From: Coleophoma eucalyptorum
Taxonomy: Eukaryota > Ascomycota > Leotiomycetes > Helotiales > Dermateaceae
Direction of reading: 5' to 3'
DNA: 64,000 bases
NCBI GenBank assembly: GCA_026120035.1
Contig: JALRME010000001.1
Coordinates: 1,811,909 to 1,875,908 of the forward strand
Made by a program: the position numbers and the translations under genes. Below the pieces are notes generated by a model. It saw nothing but the letters and a program-made list of their open reading frames with translations. It made no database searches and was not told the DNA's origin. Positions 36,403-47,916 of this stretch are shown piece by piece. Every line of letters starts with the position of its first letter. Position 1 is the first letter of the stretch.

Positions 36403-38643
36403 ATGGCTTCCTTGATGTTGCGCCGCAGTCCTATATACCTGGGTGGCAAACTGCATTTCCTCGCGCATATCTCTCGAAGATGCGTAGCATCTGCAGCATC
36501 AGCTGTACGACAAATCCCAAAGCACGATGTCTCACCCGAGCCTTCAGTTATCGCGCCAGAAAATACTCGGAGGGCAGCCATCAAGAATGCTAAACCATTC
36601 TCCTCCTTCCTGACCGATACCTTCCAGAGGCAGCACGACTACCTGCGCATTTCTATCACCGAAAAATGCAATCTTCGATGTCTCTACTGCATGCCCGAAG
36701 AGGGAGTGCCTCAGTCCCCACCCCCAGATCTGCTCACAACGCCTGAGATTTTCCTTCTCTCGTCCATATTTGTCTCCCAAGGCGTCACCAAGATTCGTCT
36801 GACCGGCGGCGAACCAACGGTTCGCAGAGACATACTTCCATTGATGCACCAAATCGGCTCGCTTCGAAGTCAGGGTCTTCGAGAGCTTTGCCTCACGACG
36901 AACGGAATAAGCCTATTCAGGAAGTTGGACTCGATGGTCGAGGCTGGATTGACAGGAGTCAATCTGAGTTTAGATACTTTGGATCCATGGCAGTTTCAAA
37001 TCATGACGCGGCGGAAAGGCTTCGAAGCGGTCATGAAAAGCATAGAAAAGATATTGGAGATGAACAAGCTTGGGGCTGGCATCAAGTTGAAGATCAACTG
37101 TGTGGTGATGCGTGGAATGAACGACAAAGAGATCCTGCCTTTCGTCGAACTTGGGCGCGAGAAGGACCTGGAGGTCCGTTTTATCGAATATATGCCTTTT
37201 GACGGGAATAAATGGAGTCAAGGCAAGATGCTAGGTTATGGAGAAATGCTCGAGGTAATCCGGGCAAAGTATCCTGGTCTTGAAAAGGTTCAAGACCACA
37301 AGAACGATACTAGCAAGACTTATCGGGTTCCAGGGTTCGTGGGGAAGATGGGATTTATCACTAGCATGACCCACAACTTCTGTGGCTCATGCAACAGACT
37401 ACGCATCACGAGTGACGGTAATTTAAAGGTGTGTTTATTTGGAAACGCAGAAGTCTCGTTGCGAGATATCTTGAGAAAGTCAAACTCCGACCAACCAATT
37501 GATGAACAAGCCTTTGAGGCTATGAGAAGCATTGAAATGGATAGACGGCAAGGACTTGCAGGCCTAAAGGGCCCTTTAGGAATCAACGCGAATGAAAAGG
37601 AACTTCTGGAGGTGATTGGACTAGCTGTCAGCAGAAAGAAAGAAAAGCATGCTGGTATAGGAGAGCTTGAGAACATGAAGAATAGGCCCATGATATTGAT
37701 AGGTGGGTAGGTTTTTCACCTTCTCACCAAATAACGACCTGGACGCATTTGCGGTTGATAGGTCGAATGTGTACATATGATACCACAATTAGTACTTGGA
37801 GTATGAATAGTTCCTACGACTCCGTCGCAATTTTCTACTGTATGTACTAGCATCCGCTGACATTTTGTAGATGATATGTCACTACTCCCTCGCCGCGCAG
37901 ATTTTACCAGTAATAGATCTACCAATCGCAACATGGGAATTCAAGGACGAGGGTTGGGTTGGAACAGGATCTCTACTCATCTTCTTCCCTCGCCATGCAC
38001 GCACTTGCCCATGCGGTATGCTTCGAGTCGCGCAGGCGCCAATCCGTCGCCAGCCACCGACTCAAAATCCATTTCAAAGCCAAAGCTCACTCATTTGACT
38101 GCATCGGGTAGCGCTCATATGGTTGCAATATCAGACAAGTCGCCAAGCAAACGTACAGCAACCGCTGTTTGTAGTGTTTACTTCTCCAATTCTGCAGCTT
38201 TGCCACTCATATTAGAGAATCGTGCTAAGAAGGGCGACGTACTGGGTGTGGCGAGAATCGCGGGCATCATGGCGGCAAAGAAGACTTCTGATTTGATTCC
38301 TCTCTGTCATCCTATTGCTATTACGCACGTCAGCGTTGAACTCGAGGCCCTGGCTTCTGATCCTACCGGGCCTGGCACAGCAGTGCAGCATAGTCCAAGT
38401 GCCTCAAAACAGCAGTCTACTTTGTTTGGTCGGGTTGATATTGTTGCGACCGTATCTTGTGACGGAAAAACTGGTGTGGAGATGGAAGCACTCACAGCTG
38501 CGTCCGCAGCTGCGCTCACTGTCTACGATATGTGCAAAGCAGTTGATAAAGGCATAGCTATAGAGGGCCTGAGAGTAACAAAAAAGGAAGGAGGAAAAAG
38601 TGGAGTCTGGGTCAACGGCGAGCAAGGAGGCAACGGATCATAG
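36403..38643 (+). CDS. cnxABC: molybdenum cofactor biosynthesis MoaA-MoaC fusion (MOCS1/cnxABC)
   Basis: Exons 36403-37702 and 37871-38643 give a 690-aa fusion. The N-terminus is Arg-rich, Asp/Glu-poor and mitochondrial-like. The MoaA radical-SAM part has [10 protein letters not shown] (CxxxCxxC, Cys 89, 93, 96), [16 protein letters not shown], and the second 4Fe-4S cluster [16 protein letters not shown] with a later VCLFG Cys. It converts GTP to 3',8-cyclo-GTP. The MoaC part ([57 protein letters not shown]) makes cyclic pyranopterin. This feeds nitrate reductase and other molybdoenzymes. Without splicing, exon 1 reads on for two codons and stops after Gly-Gly, the C-terminal motif that MoaA needs; splicing removes it. 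MoaC would then need its own start (ATG 37876 or 37933). The intron is 168 nt, longer than most here. Confidence 0.93.
37703..37870 (+). promoter_or_regulatory. cnxABC intron, probable splice switch
   Basis: The donor G|GTGGGT at 37702/37703 lies inside the first Gly codon of ATA GGT GGG TAG. The acceptor side is strong: CTGAC at 37857-37861 and TTTGTAG ending at 37870. Splicing gives ..MILI-DDMSLL.. into MoaC; retention gives ..MILIGG-stop. A competing donor GTAGGT starts at 37707. Confidence 0.7.
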
Positions 38644-41038
38644 TGGCAGTCATACGCTATTCTCATTGTTGGATTCGCTGAAGGAGCCTACAGAACAGCG
38701 TACGTAGTACTGTTTTGATATGGTTCAAACAAACCTTACACAAGAGGTGTCGGTAGGCATACTCTGTATCTATCAATTCTCTCCAGCAGTTCGAGCCTGA
38801 GTTCCTCCAGCTCTCGCCGAGCCACTTCACGATTTAGGTTGAGAGTGCGGTAGGATAAGACTGCAGAAAACTGAGCTGACTAGATGCTCTCATTACTAAA
38901 ACAGCAGTATGATGAGCTTAGCCGTATGCAAGGAATTAGGTTGATTAGAAAATGCCTTACAACGTTCGTTTTTGGTTTGACCTTGTCAAGATTCCACGCA
39001 ATGCATTTTAATATGCGCAGTTACTATATCGGGACGTGCACATGGCATGATTCTGTAGCCGGCTAGTGAAAGAAGGAAGGGTTTTGTGCAACATGTGGGC
39101 ACTCAGGGCCCTCCGAAACCTCTCGCCTCAGTAGGAGTTTGAGGATCGTATACCCTTACGGATACAATTGCATGGCCTAGCAAGAAGCACCTCTCAAGAC
39201 TACTGGACCTCCCCCCCCCACACCCAGGACTGTATTTCTTCTGGTTGAATATAAAATCGATACCGAGATCTAGAAAAATGACCATGTCACAAAATTCCCG
39301 CAAGTCTGTCATGATTTGGGGATCGATCGTTCCGTGGCGTTCATTGCAGAAGCAAACTTCGGTCGCTTAATGCTCGATTAAAAATTCCGTGCACACTGTG
39401 GCAGTGGATGGATGAACGTTTGAATGTATGTATCACTCTTTCTTGTGCTACTACTTTGCATTAGCCAAGAGAGGCCTTCAAGACGAGGGAGTAATGAAAC
39501 ATAAATCCAACGTCACTATCGGCATTTGAGTGGATGCGAAAGATCAAATATCATGGTACTCGCTTATTCAGCCTCGGGTAGCAGGTAAAGGGTCTACCTA
39601 CATTGTCAAGATAATCAGATTTCCTTGCCGAACGACTCAACAATAGTTTGTGGCTAGGTTGTCCTTTGAAGGGAATTATGGTTTTCCTGTTGCGACGAGA
39701 GAGGGCGTGAGCGATGCATGAGAGGGAAGTTGGTTTGACATCTGGTTTAAAAAATTTCAAGTTACACAGGACAAGCAAACAGCTTGCCATGCTGGCGCAT
39801 AGCACCTTTCTTTTTCTTGCAAAACAACACATCGTTTCTTTTCACAATCCCGGCAAGCATATGCCATGTCTGAAACTTATCATTGGCTTGCGATCCTAGC
39901 CATAACTGTTCATTTTTCGCCTCCACAAACCGTACGACCTAAGAAGTTACCGTGTCCCGTAGTCCGAGTACTTGGGACACTAGTATCTCATAATATGAGA
40001 TTTATTTCAGGTCGTGTGGAGATGTGTTACACACATGGCCACTAGGTAACGAGATATTGATCCACGTAAGATAGCCGCGATGTCAACTTACTTTCTTCTT
40101 TCAAGCTTATCAGCGTTCAATTTCACGGAGACATATCCTAAAGGGGAGTCTCATCTGTCCAAGCGCATGTGCATCTCGGAATCCACCACTTCTGTTGATG
40201 CAAATTGACAGAAGTCACCTTACCCAGTAATCGTTCCTGTAATTCTCCCAACAGACATTACTTTTTTTCTGGTCTGTCCCGTGATTTCGAAAAGGAGTAG
40301 TACCGAGGGACATGCCAACCTTAGTTTTCACCTCATCCACTCACTTCATTTGGACTTGCCTATAAACCAGAGCATGGTATCCTTGCAGAGCCACTTCCTT
40401 TGTGCAGTTCAAAGAAAGTTGCATTATCACGGAGGCCAGCTCCCCGTCATGTTTGCTGCACCTCCCTGCCGCTGCCTGTTTTATTGGTTCTGGCCCGGTC
40501 TCCTCGTGCAAAATTTCAAGGCCGCATGTTTACTGCTGCATCCCAACGACCCTTCCTCTCGAATTTCCCTACCCAATATCAAAATACAAGCGTACTCCTG
40601 GTTTTTTGGTGCACGATCAAGCGCGGTCGACTCGTACTAGGCAGCCCCCATGTCGCCTGGTGTTGCATACAGGCCGAGTAGGACGTTGAAGTACCTTCCA
40701 ATTCCGCATCTACTTACATGGTTTGTGTGTCAATGCAGATTTGATGAGCAATTTCGTAAAGCTGTGAAACGCTCCGGCCGCTTAATTTTATGGTTTTTTT
40801 TACAGACCAGCAATTCCGAGTTGTCAGAATCTTGCGAAGCTGGCAGCCTGCAAAGACTGCCTCGAGCTTCGTCGACATGGAGGCTGAAGGTTGTTTTCAG
40901 GGGGTTTGATATATAAAAGTTAGATATGCCGCGACAATATCTCTCATTGTTCTATTGTCCATAAAGCTTCTCTTTTAGGGTTTTGGATTTCCTGTGCTCT
41001 TAACACTTCTGTCTTTCGTTGTCAAACATATCACAATA
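38644..41038. other. 2.4 kb intergenic region
   Basis: No complete gene is supported. A short minus-strand frame at 38736-38879 has coding-like helical content (see findings). A tract of about nine C lies at 39210-39220. Frames at 40.28-40.69 kb overlap in all three plus frames and look spurious. The last 100 bp is the promoter of the next gene. Confidence 0.45.
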
Positions 41039-42105
41039 ATGCCATGGGTACGTGCTGGTGACGAAACTGGACTGTACCACATTGTCATTGGGGGACTCTC
41101 TGTGAGTAAACACTGCCATGCTTCTTTACTGCGAGAAGAGCGTTGCAAAGCATGGCGCCGGGATTTCTGCTCGAACACTGCTAACACACCACGTAGTTCT
41201 GTTCCACCTCGTCAGGGTTAAAGGAATTCTTGCGAACCCATCCAGATGGCTCTATTGATATCGATCATTGCGAGATCGACTCGATTGGAGGCGGTTGGGT
41301 CAGACTGAAAGGCAGGGACAATTATTTCAAAGCCTATAGTATGCCACTTATTGACTCTTTTTCATGGTATAACATGAGCTGAAGACATGAACAGAGGCGC
41401 TCCAGGGTGCGTATTTGGATGGGAAATGTATTTGCGCTCAGGGGAAGAATGACACTGAGTGGCTTATGCTTCGGGAGAAACTACCATCGAGGAGTCAAGC
41501 ACAGGTAAGGAGTATATTCCACCACAAGGCAAGATGTTAACGTCAAACAGGCCAAACAGCCCAACCTGCCCCCTCAACCTCCACATCCATCAGCATCCGC
41601 ATCCCCAATTTACACTTTTGCACCACCTTTGCTGCAAAACCTGCCACCACCTTCTCCAATTCCCTCACCTCACGCGCTTTCCATCAACCAAAGAGACATG
41701 TTGCAGGGAACACCAATGTCTTCCCACTCATCCCCGGTGTTTGTGGCAGCATATCCTAGCCCCTCTCAATTCCACCTGCAACAGCCACGACCACAACCAA
41801 CTACATACGCTCCAGCGTATGCACTTCCACGAAATGTTACCTATCCTATGCCACCAGCGCCTCCGGGACCAGGATCCGTCATGCTCGCGTCGCGAGCAGC
41901 AAGCCCGCGCTTTCAGCCCGCGCCTGCAGCACCTGCAGCACCTACAGCACCCAGGCCTCGGTCTCACCAATCAACTTCATCACAGAGCACTCACCCCGCG
42001 CGCCTTCACGCTGCGGGTGCTCAGCATAGATCCATGACACCTCGGGTCGTCAATGGCTCCAGCTCGAGGGATCCTTCTGATAGCTCCAAGAGATCAACTC
42101 GCTAA
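41039..42105 (+). CDS. hypothetical protein with RRM-like N-terminal domain and Pro-rich tail
   Basis: Exons 41039-41101, 41197-41338, 41395-41504 and 41551-42105 give 289 aa; all four joints keep frame and introns 1 and 3 have TAAC boxes. Residues 1-100 look like a small alpha/beta domain: YHIVIGGLSFCSTSSGLKEF (RNP2-like strand and helix 1), IDIDHCEIDSIGGGWVRLKG (an RNP1-like strand), then NYFKAYKALQGAYLDGKCIC (helix 2 and last strand). This order suits an RRM fold, but the aromatic RNP residues are mostly absent, so RNA binding is only a guess. The rest is Pro/Ser/Ala/Gln-rich and disordered, ending DPSDSSKRSTR. No membrane segment is seen. I recognise no named orthologue. Confidence 0.72.
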
Positions 42106-42848
42106 TATGTGTTCGTATTTCACCTCGGTTTTTTGGAAAGCTCTTCGTGATACCCTTTTCCTGACAGCGCCCTGCTTGCTGCTTCATTGTTGCTGCAGCG
42201 TGCCTTTAATGCGAACTGTTATGAGGGTGATGATATTGACAAGACTGTGGGCACTGGGTGTGTAGATTATTATTATCTTTAATATTAATATCATTAAAGT
42301 TATGAAAATCATGCCTTCTTCATGACTAGCATATTTCGAATTCACATATCATAAAAAGGGTCTCGATCCCTGTGAAAGTCCAGCTGTATCACATTATTGT
42401 TTCTATATATAGCTTTGGAGCACCTCGCAAAAATTTTGATTACTACCTCCTTCAGTGGGTGCAAGATGCGCAGGACACTTGCCTTCCTGATATTGGCTCG
42501 ATCGATAGAGCTTATTGAAGCCTCTCTTAACGGGTTGAAGATCTCGGCGTTCTTGATGCGTAGAGATGTTTCAGTAATTGTATGATTTGTTGGTTCAGTA
42601 GTTAGGTTTTATAGTATTGCCACACTTCGCACAGCGCAGATCACCCATGGGTCTTTGCACCTGTGTTGTCTAAATGTGAAATTGTTCGTTAATTCATCGC
42701 TATAGGAATTACTCCTGCATAAGAGATACAAAATGCTTAAAAGATGAAAGAAAATGATAGAATCGCGTCCCGCTTGTTTGAACCATCCACTCAGTCTGCC
42801 GAATAATGGCATACATGTCACCCTCTTCTAGAAGCACTGCCACCCTAT
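42106..42848. other. intergenic region between convergent genes
   Basis: About 0.74 kb of mostly AT-rich 3' flank. An A/T-only tract of mixed ATT and TAA units lies at about 42266-42300. No gene is seen. Confidence 0.5.
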
Positions 42849-44715
42849 CTATCTTGCCACGCACTCTGCACCAAAAACTCCACAGCTTCCAAGTCCTAAA
42901 CCACCAGCACTAATCAATCCCCATGCTAGGGCTGCAGCTTCCCAATCATCTTCCAAGGCCTCCTCGTCGCCTTCAACGCGAGTCTCGTCCGCTGTTGGCT
43001 GATATGCCGAGTCTAGCTCCGCTTGCTTTCTGCGTCGGGTCTTAGGTACGCTCACTTCATTGGATGTTGTTAAAGATCCCGTTTTCTTTGGACGACCACG
43101 AGTGCGTTTCTTTGGGGAGCTGGTTGGGATTATCAGATTTGTATGTTATACTTAATAAGGAATAACTTACGTCTCTATCACGGCTGTCTCTTCTGGCTCG
43201 TGCTTGGTTTCTACTATTGGCAACGATGCTGTAGTTCGTTTTACGAATGGTATACTTGAACTTAGCAAATCGGTCGGGTTCAGACTTCTGATTGCTGTCC
43301 AAAGTCCGATACTGACACCAGAAAGAAGAACGTCATATCCTACAGCGCTGACAGCAGGATGCTCACCAACTGCACCAAACAGCCTCGCAACTGTTGCGCC
43401 ACTTCGATCCAGCATTGAGCGGTGCTCGTGATTGAGGGGGTGGAGAAGCGTTGGGTGGTAGTACTCGCTCGACGGTGTGTTGTAGAATAATGCCACTCCA
43501 GTAGATTTTAGGTGTAGAAGCGCGGATAAGCTAGAGATGGTACGGAACAGCGTAGTGTAGGTTTTGTGTGCACTGTGGGGATGGGTGTACGTCGTTCCCC
43601 AGCTCTCTGGAATTAGGTATGGAAGCAGGATGTTGATGGATGGCAGTGCTTGAAATAGCAACGCAACACTCATGAATGATGGAGATTGAACTGAGTAGGG
43701 CGTTAAGACGACTGCTCCAAGAGACACTAGTAGAGGCGTTATATAGAATGCTGGATGTGGAAGCCAACCATCTGGCTTAGCGAGCAAGATCTTGCTTTTC
43801 AGCTGAGTATATCTAAAGACGTTGGCGATAGTCTTAAAAGTGATCGAGAAACTTACCTGCTCGAAGTAGCTGGAACAGATGATCTGGTCAAAGACGTGAT
43901 ATTGTCAGGCAACGGAACTGGTGTAAGTAGAGTTGCAATAAAGAAGAGGTTCTGGCCATAGGAAAGGCTAACAAGTTGTCCAAGCAGCAAGAAAGCCCAC
44001 AGGTTAGAAATTTTTCTTCTTTTGCCTTCAATGGCAAGGAAAGTGCTCCATGAGAGTGTAGAAATACTTGCTTGTTGTCCCCACCAGAAATAGCGAGCTT
44101 TCCCTGCTACGATTTCGAATGCATCTTGGTAGAGAGGGGTGTCATTAAGCCATCTGACAAGCTGAAATCTTCCAGGGTGCTCGCCTCCTCTGAAGGCTCC
44201 GTTATCACCGAAGAAACTAATAAGATTAGAATAGAACTCATTAAGATTGCGAAACTTACCTATTTGGCAACTCGATGCCTCTTTCGCCTGCCCATACTTG
44301 ATATGAAAGCCAGGCAAATGTCGAGCCAAAGTAGATGGCAGTCAGACCACTAAGTAGGGCCAATGCCGAGAAAAGTTTGACATGCACTTTTCGTAATGGC
44401 TCACGGTGCCTCGTCGTTGAAGAGGGAGGTAGTGTGAGATATGATCGATATATCGTACGTCCTGCAATTGCGGTAAGACCTATTGCTAGGAGGACGTGAG
44501 AGCCTCGGGTAACAGTGGGTACAAGGCTTGAGAAGTGTTAGCTCCACTATCTCATCTTTTGCATACCATACATCGTAAATAGCAAGAGTTAGATCTTGTA
44601 CGGTAATGCTCAATATGAGGCTCGATCCATGGAACTTGACATGGTGATGAGTGGCACGTGACAGTATAGTTAAAGCATCTTACCTTGCTGAAGGTTCTAA
44701 GTCTACAGGAGCCAT
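42849..44715 (-). CDS. multi-spanning membrane protein with C-terminal AT-hook, unknown function
   Basis: Six exons: 44684-44715, 44567-44620 (its 5' acceptor is uncertain; 44608 also keeps frame), 44260-44526, 43857-44216, 43171-43812, 42849-43119, about 541 aa. Introns are only 40-63 nt. Six to eight hydrophobic segments are visible, for example HVLLAIGLTAIAG, LFSALALLSGLTAIYFGSTF, LWAFLLLGQLVSLSYGQNLF, PLLVSLGAVVLTPYS, FMSVALLFQALPSINILLPY and VLLSGVSIGLWTAI. A charged lumenal or cytosolic loop holds NGAFRGGEHPGRFQLVRWL and YFWWGQQASISTLSW. The last exon adds KKRTRGRPKKTG, a textbook AT-hook core (RGRP), an acidic helix, and a final hydrophobic Gly-rich segment ending GVFGAECVAR. I do not recognise the family. 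Similarity to membrane proteins of fungal metabolite clusters is possible, but no cluster is present here. Confidence 0.72.
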
Positions 44716-45111
44716 GATTTGAGTTGAGCAGAATGCAACAATAATTGTATTTCAAATCCAGATGACAGTCTGGTGTAGTTGTTTATAGTTGCGCGTCGTT
44801 CAAACGCGCTTTGTTTTGATAGAAAGTTGGCAGCGGAAACCATGTCACGAGAGTCATTATAACCATCACATGATGAGCAGCGGCATGAAAAGACTTAGCG
44901 TGGTCTCAGCCCTGTGCTACAGCCTTGGGTTTCGATAGCTACCACTGCCTGCTGTACTATACACATATTGCGAAAACCAGCGTCAAGCGCATGGCTCAAC
45001 AATTCAGCTGCTGAGCATATTTGCTCTTTTATGTGAAGCTTAAGCTTATGGACGGTGCATGGAACTCGATTGCAAATAACAAGATAACCCGTTGGAACTT
45101 TCTAAGGCACC
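44716..45111. promoter_or_regulatory. divergent promoter of membrane protein and ARL3 genes
   Basis: About 400 bp between divergent starts. No strong TATA or known factor site was recognised. Confidence 0.45.
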
Positions 45112-45803
45112 ATGTATCACCTAGCCAAGGGCCTCTACCTCTATGCGACTAGTAAAGAAGGTGCATTTACCCTCATAACATTCAATCTTACAGAATAGCT
45201 GACTCTTTGGCAGAGTATTCCGTCCTTCTTCTTGGCCTTGACAATGCAGGCAAGACGACTTTCCACGAGCAGGTCAAGTCACTCTTCCTTCCTTCGCAAC
45301 CAGCGCCGAAATTGAAGACTGTCCCTACTGTGGGACAGAATGTCTCAACCATCACGCTTCCAGATATGTATCTCAAGATCTGGGATGTAGGAGGACAACA
45401 CACTTTGCGAAAGCTATGGCAGAGCTATTACACGAGTTGCCACGCAATCGTCTTCATAATTGACAGTACCGACGTTGGGGACGGAAATCTAGAGAATGAT
45501 GATTCGGGACGGTTGGAGGAATGCCGACTGGTCCTCGAGGATGTGCTGCAGCATTCGGAGACTGAAGGCGTGCCACTCTTGATCTTGGCCAACAAACAGG
45601 ATCGCGAGGACTGCGTGGAGGTTGTGAGGATTAAAGAAGGGTTGGTCAAGAAAGTGTTTGAGGGCGAGAAAGGTGCTGGGATTCGTGACTCCAGAGTCTT
45701 ACCTGTCAGCGCCTATACAGGAACAGGCGTCAAGGAGGCGGTGGAGTGGGTGAGGTCTAGGGTGAAGTGGAATAAGGAAGGCCGACCTCCAGTGATGAGA
45801 TGA
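45112..45803 (+). CDS. ARL3: Arf-like GTPase Arl3/ARFRP1
   Basis: Exons 45112-45160 and 45214-45803 give 212 aa. The start MYHLAKGLYLYATSKEEYSV matches the N-terminus of yeast Arl3, which lacks the myristoylated Gly of other Arfs and is instead N-acetylated by NatC on Met-(Phe/Tyr) for Golgi targeting by Sys1. GTPase motifs: G1 GLDNAGKTT, switch I TVGQNVSTI, G3 WDVGGQ, G4 NKQD, G5 SAYTG. The protein sits on the trans-Golgi and recruits Arl1 and its effectors. The segment DSTDVGDGNLENDDSGRLEE carries about ten residues more than yeast Arl3 before the helix, a possible lineage insertion. The intron interrupts just before the P-loop strand and has a CTGAC box. Confidence 0.95.
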
Positions 45804-46084
45804 GATCAGACATTTTCTACAGATGGGCATTTACAAGAATTTTTAGATGGAGTTGGCGTTTGGGAAATTCGGCAGCGGGGGTTCTCTCTCTGGAGAGAGA
45901 TTCTTCAATAGAGACAATTACAATTAAGAAGATGGCCTCTTATTGACTTTCTCCCTTCCTGTAAACACTAACGCAGCCTGGGATCTACATCGACCTCTAC
46001 ATCAAGTCGCAATACTGTATGAGCAATGCCAGGCCCAGAATTTATCCATTAGGGATAGCAACCTAAGAGCGCTTCCAGCTAAGA

Positions 46085-47195
46085 CTAGACAACTTGTGTC
46101 AAAACTCCCGTCTCAGTATCCATAACCAACCCAACAATCTGTGTCCCTTCAAACAAGGAATTCTCCCTCAGAACCTCGACATCCTCTTTAACAGAAACCT
46201 CAGGGCTACCCCCAAAAGAATCACAAGTAAGTTAGCCAGCCACGTTAACCCAATCCAAACTTCTAAATCAGGCGTCTATGTAAGAACTCACTCTCCAATA
46301 ACACCCCAACCCGACCTCTCACCCTCCAATCCACTCACAACCTCCCCACTCAATCTTGTCCTCAGGCTCTTCCCAATAGCCGGCTCGGAGATATGACAGA
46401 GCCCGCAGTCCGTATGGTGAACGATCATAATCAAGCCCTTTTTGCCTTCATTACCTACGGCGGTTAGGATGTAAAGGCTGTGCATGGCCGAGTGAATACG
46501 CCCGCCAGCTGTGCGGAGAACCGTTGCTTCTGAGCGTCCTAGAGTCAGAAAGGAGGAATAGAGACCGATCGATTGGGGAGGAGGAGTTTACTATTATTCA
46601 ACTCGCTACTCATTCCGAGGAATTCCTCAGGCGTTACTCGGGGATCGCAACATGCTACTGTTTGCTCATCAATCAGGTCAGATCGGTTACAAGATAATGC
46701 AAACTCTCCTTCTCGCTCCCTCTCTTCCTCTCTCCAACTTCAGCCTCTATAAAATCCATCCCCGGGGATTAGGAACGGAAGCGAGGTGGATGAAGGAAGG
46801 AAGGGAAAATACAATCTTGAAGGAAAGAGATGTGAGATTAAGGAAAACAAACCAATGATCACAGTGCCATCCTCTCTGTCTCGCCCTTTCTTCTGCATAT
46901 CCAGAAAGGGAATGGGCGGTTTGTAAGTTGGAAATTGCGTCCATGATCTATTCTTTTGAAGATATTTTCAAAACACAAGAACATAAGAATTGGAGAGGGC
47001 TGGTGAAGTACCTTGCGGAACACAGAATGGCTTAGAAGAGTCATAGATGTAGAGCGCGTTCGGTATTTTGGAGGACATGAATGAGTAAGGTATGGAAGAT
47101 GAAAGTTATAGGTGGGGGAAGGGGAAGGAGAGATGGATGAGCACGTACTTGTTCCGATCTAGATATTCTTGAATTCTTGGATCTGGTAAAGACAT
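46085..47195 (-). CDS. beta-class carbonic anhydrase
   Basis: Five exons (47149-47195, 46853-46947, 46592-46657, 46292-46538, 46085-46205) join to 191 aa. Zinc ligands and dyad are present: ACCDPRVTPEEFLGMSSE (CxDxR) and IMIVHHTDCGLC (HxxC). VLRTAGGRIHSAMHSLYILT is the family active-site helix region. The start MSLPDPRIQEYLDRNK and the end EGTQIVGLVMDTETGVLTQVV are typical of the short fungal type. The enzyme hydrates CO2 to bicarbonate, supplying carboxylases and CO2 sensing that feeds adenylyl cyclase. No mitochondrial leader is seen, so probably cytosolic. Introns 1 and 2 are about 200 nt each, long for this locus, while the other two are 86 and 53 nt. An extra small exon inside intron 1 cannot be ruled out. 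Confidence 0.9.
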
Positions 47196-47916
47196 GTCTG
47201 GAACGCCGAAAATCTTTGATGAACCTGTGAAGCTGTTTATGAAGAAGTTCAAGACTGAAAACTTTGACAGCTGTTGTGTTATCTTGGTGAGAGCTTATCG
47301 CTTGATTGAGTAATGGGCAGTGCTAGTGGAATTTGGCGGTGGTTCTTCTCGTCAGCGCGGGTTGACTGAGATAATTCGATAATCATCGACTTGATACATC
47401 ACTATATGATGGTTGTAATTCAGGCAGAAGTATTAATATCATATATGCGGATTACTGCTTCATTCTCACCACTCCTAAATATACCATGGATTTCCATGGA
47501 CTCGTCCAATAAACCGTTCACGTGTCTCCAATCATTATCCCTGCCTCATTCCAAACGCCAAAATCTCAAAATACCACCTCACAAACCCTCAGCGCCTTTC
47601 CAATCCTTATATTCTATATTCCCATCCCCTAAATCCATCGCTAAACCCCATTAAAAAAATTGACACCAAAGAAGACATGGCCGTGAGCAGCAATAGTCTA
47701 CGGTTGTTTGGCTAGCTCGATCAAAAATCATTCGCTTGTTGTATCCGATCCGACAAATGCAAGGCAATCTGTGGGGTATTATAACCGCAGTGGACTCCAA
47801 ACTGAGAAGAGATGGCCACTCCAATTGATTGAGATGATAAAATCGAGGCGCTTGCTTTGCTCGCAACAGACATAAGCAGATTCGTTATTCGTAATGCACA
47901 TTTCAAAAGACTGTGA
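47196..47916. other. intergenic region between carbonic anhydrase promoter and FYVE gene 3' end
   Basis: About 0.72 kb. The region near 47.5-47.65 kb is C-rich on the plus strand and AT-rich around it; no gene or RNA could be supported. Confidence 0.45.

Noticed and set aside
37707..37916. Alternative cnxABC donor GTAGGT with acceptors at 37910 or 37916 that would keep an internal Gly-Gly
   Set aside because: The frame fits, but those acceptors lack a nearby branch box, while TTTGTAG at 37870 has one; kept only as a less likely isoform.
40281..40916. Four overlapping plus-strand frames of 88-119 codons
   Set aside because: Three frames are open simultaneously over the same bases, which argues for chance rather than coding.
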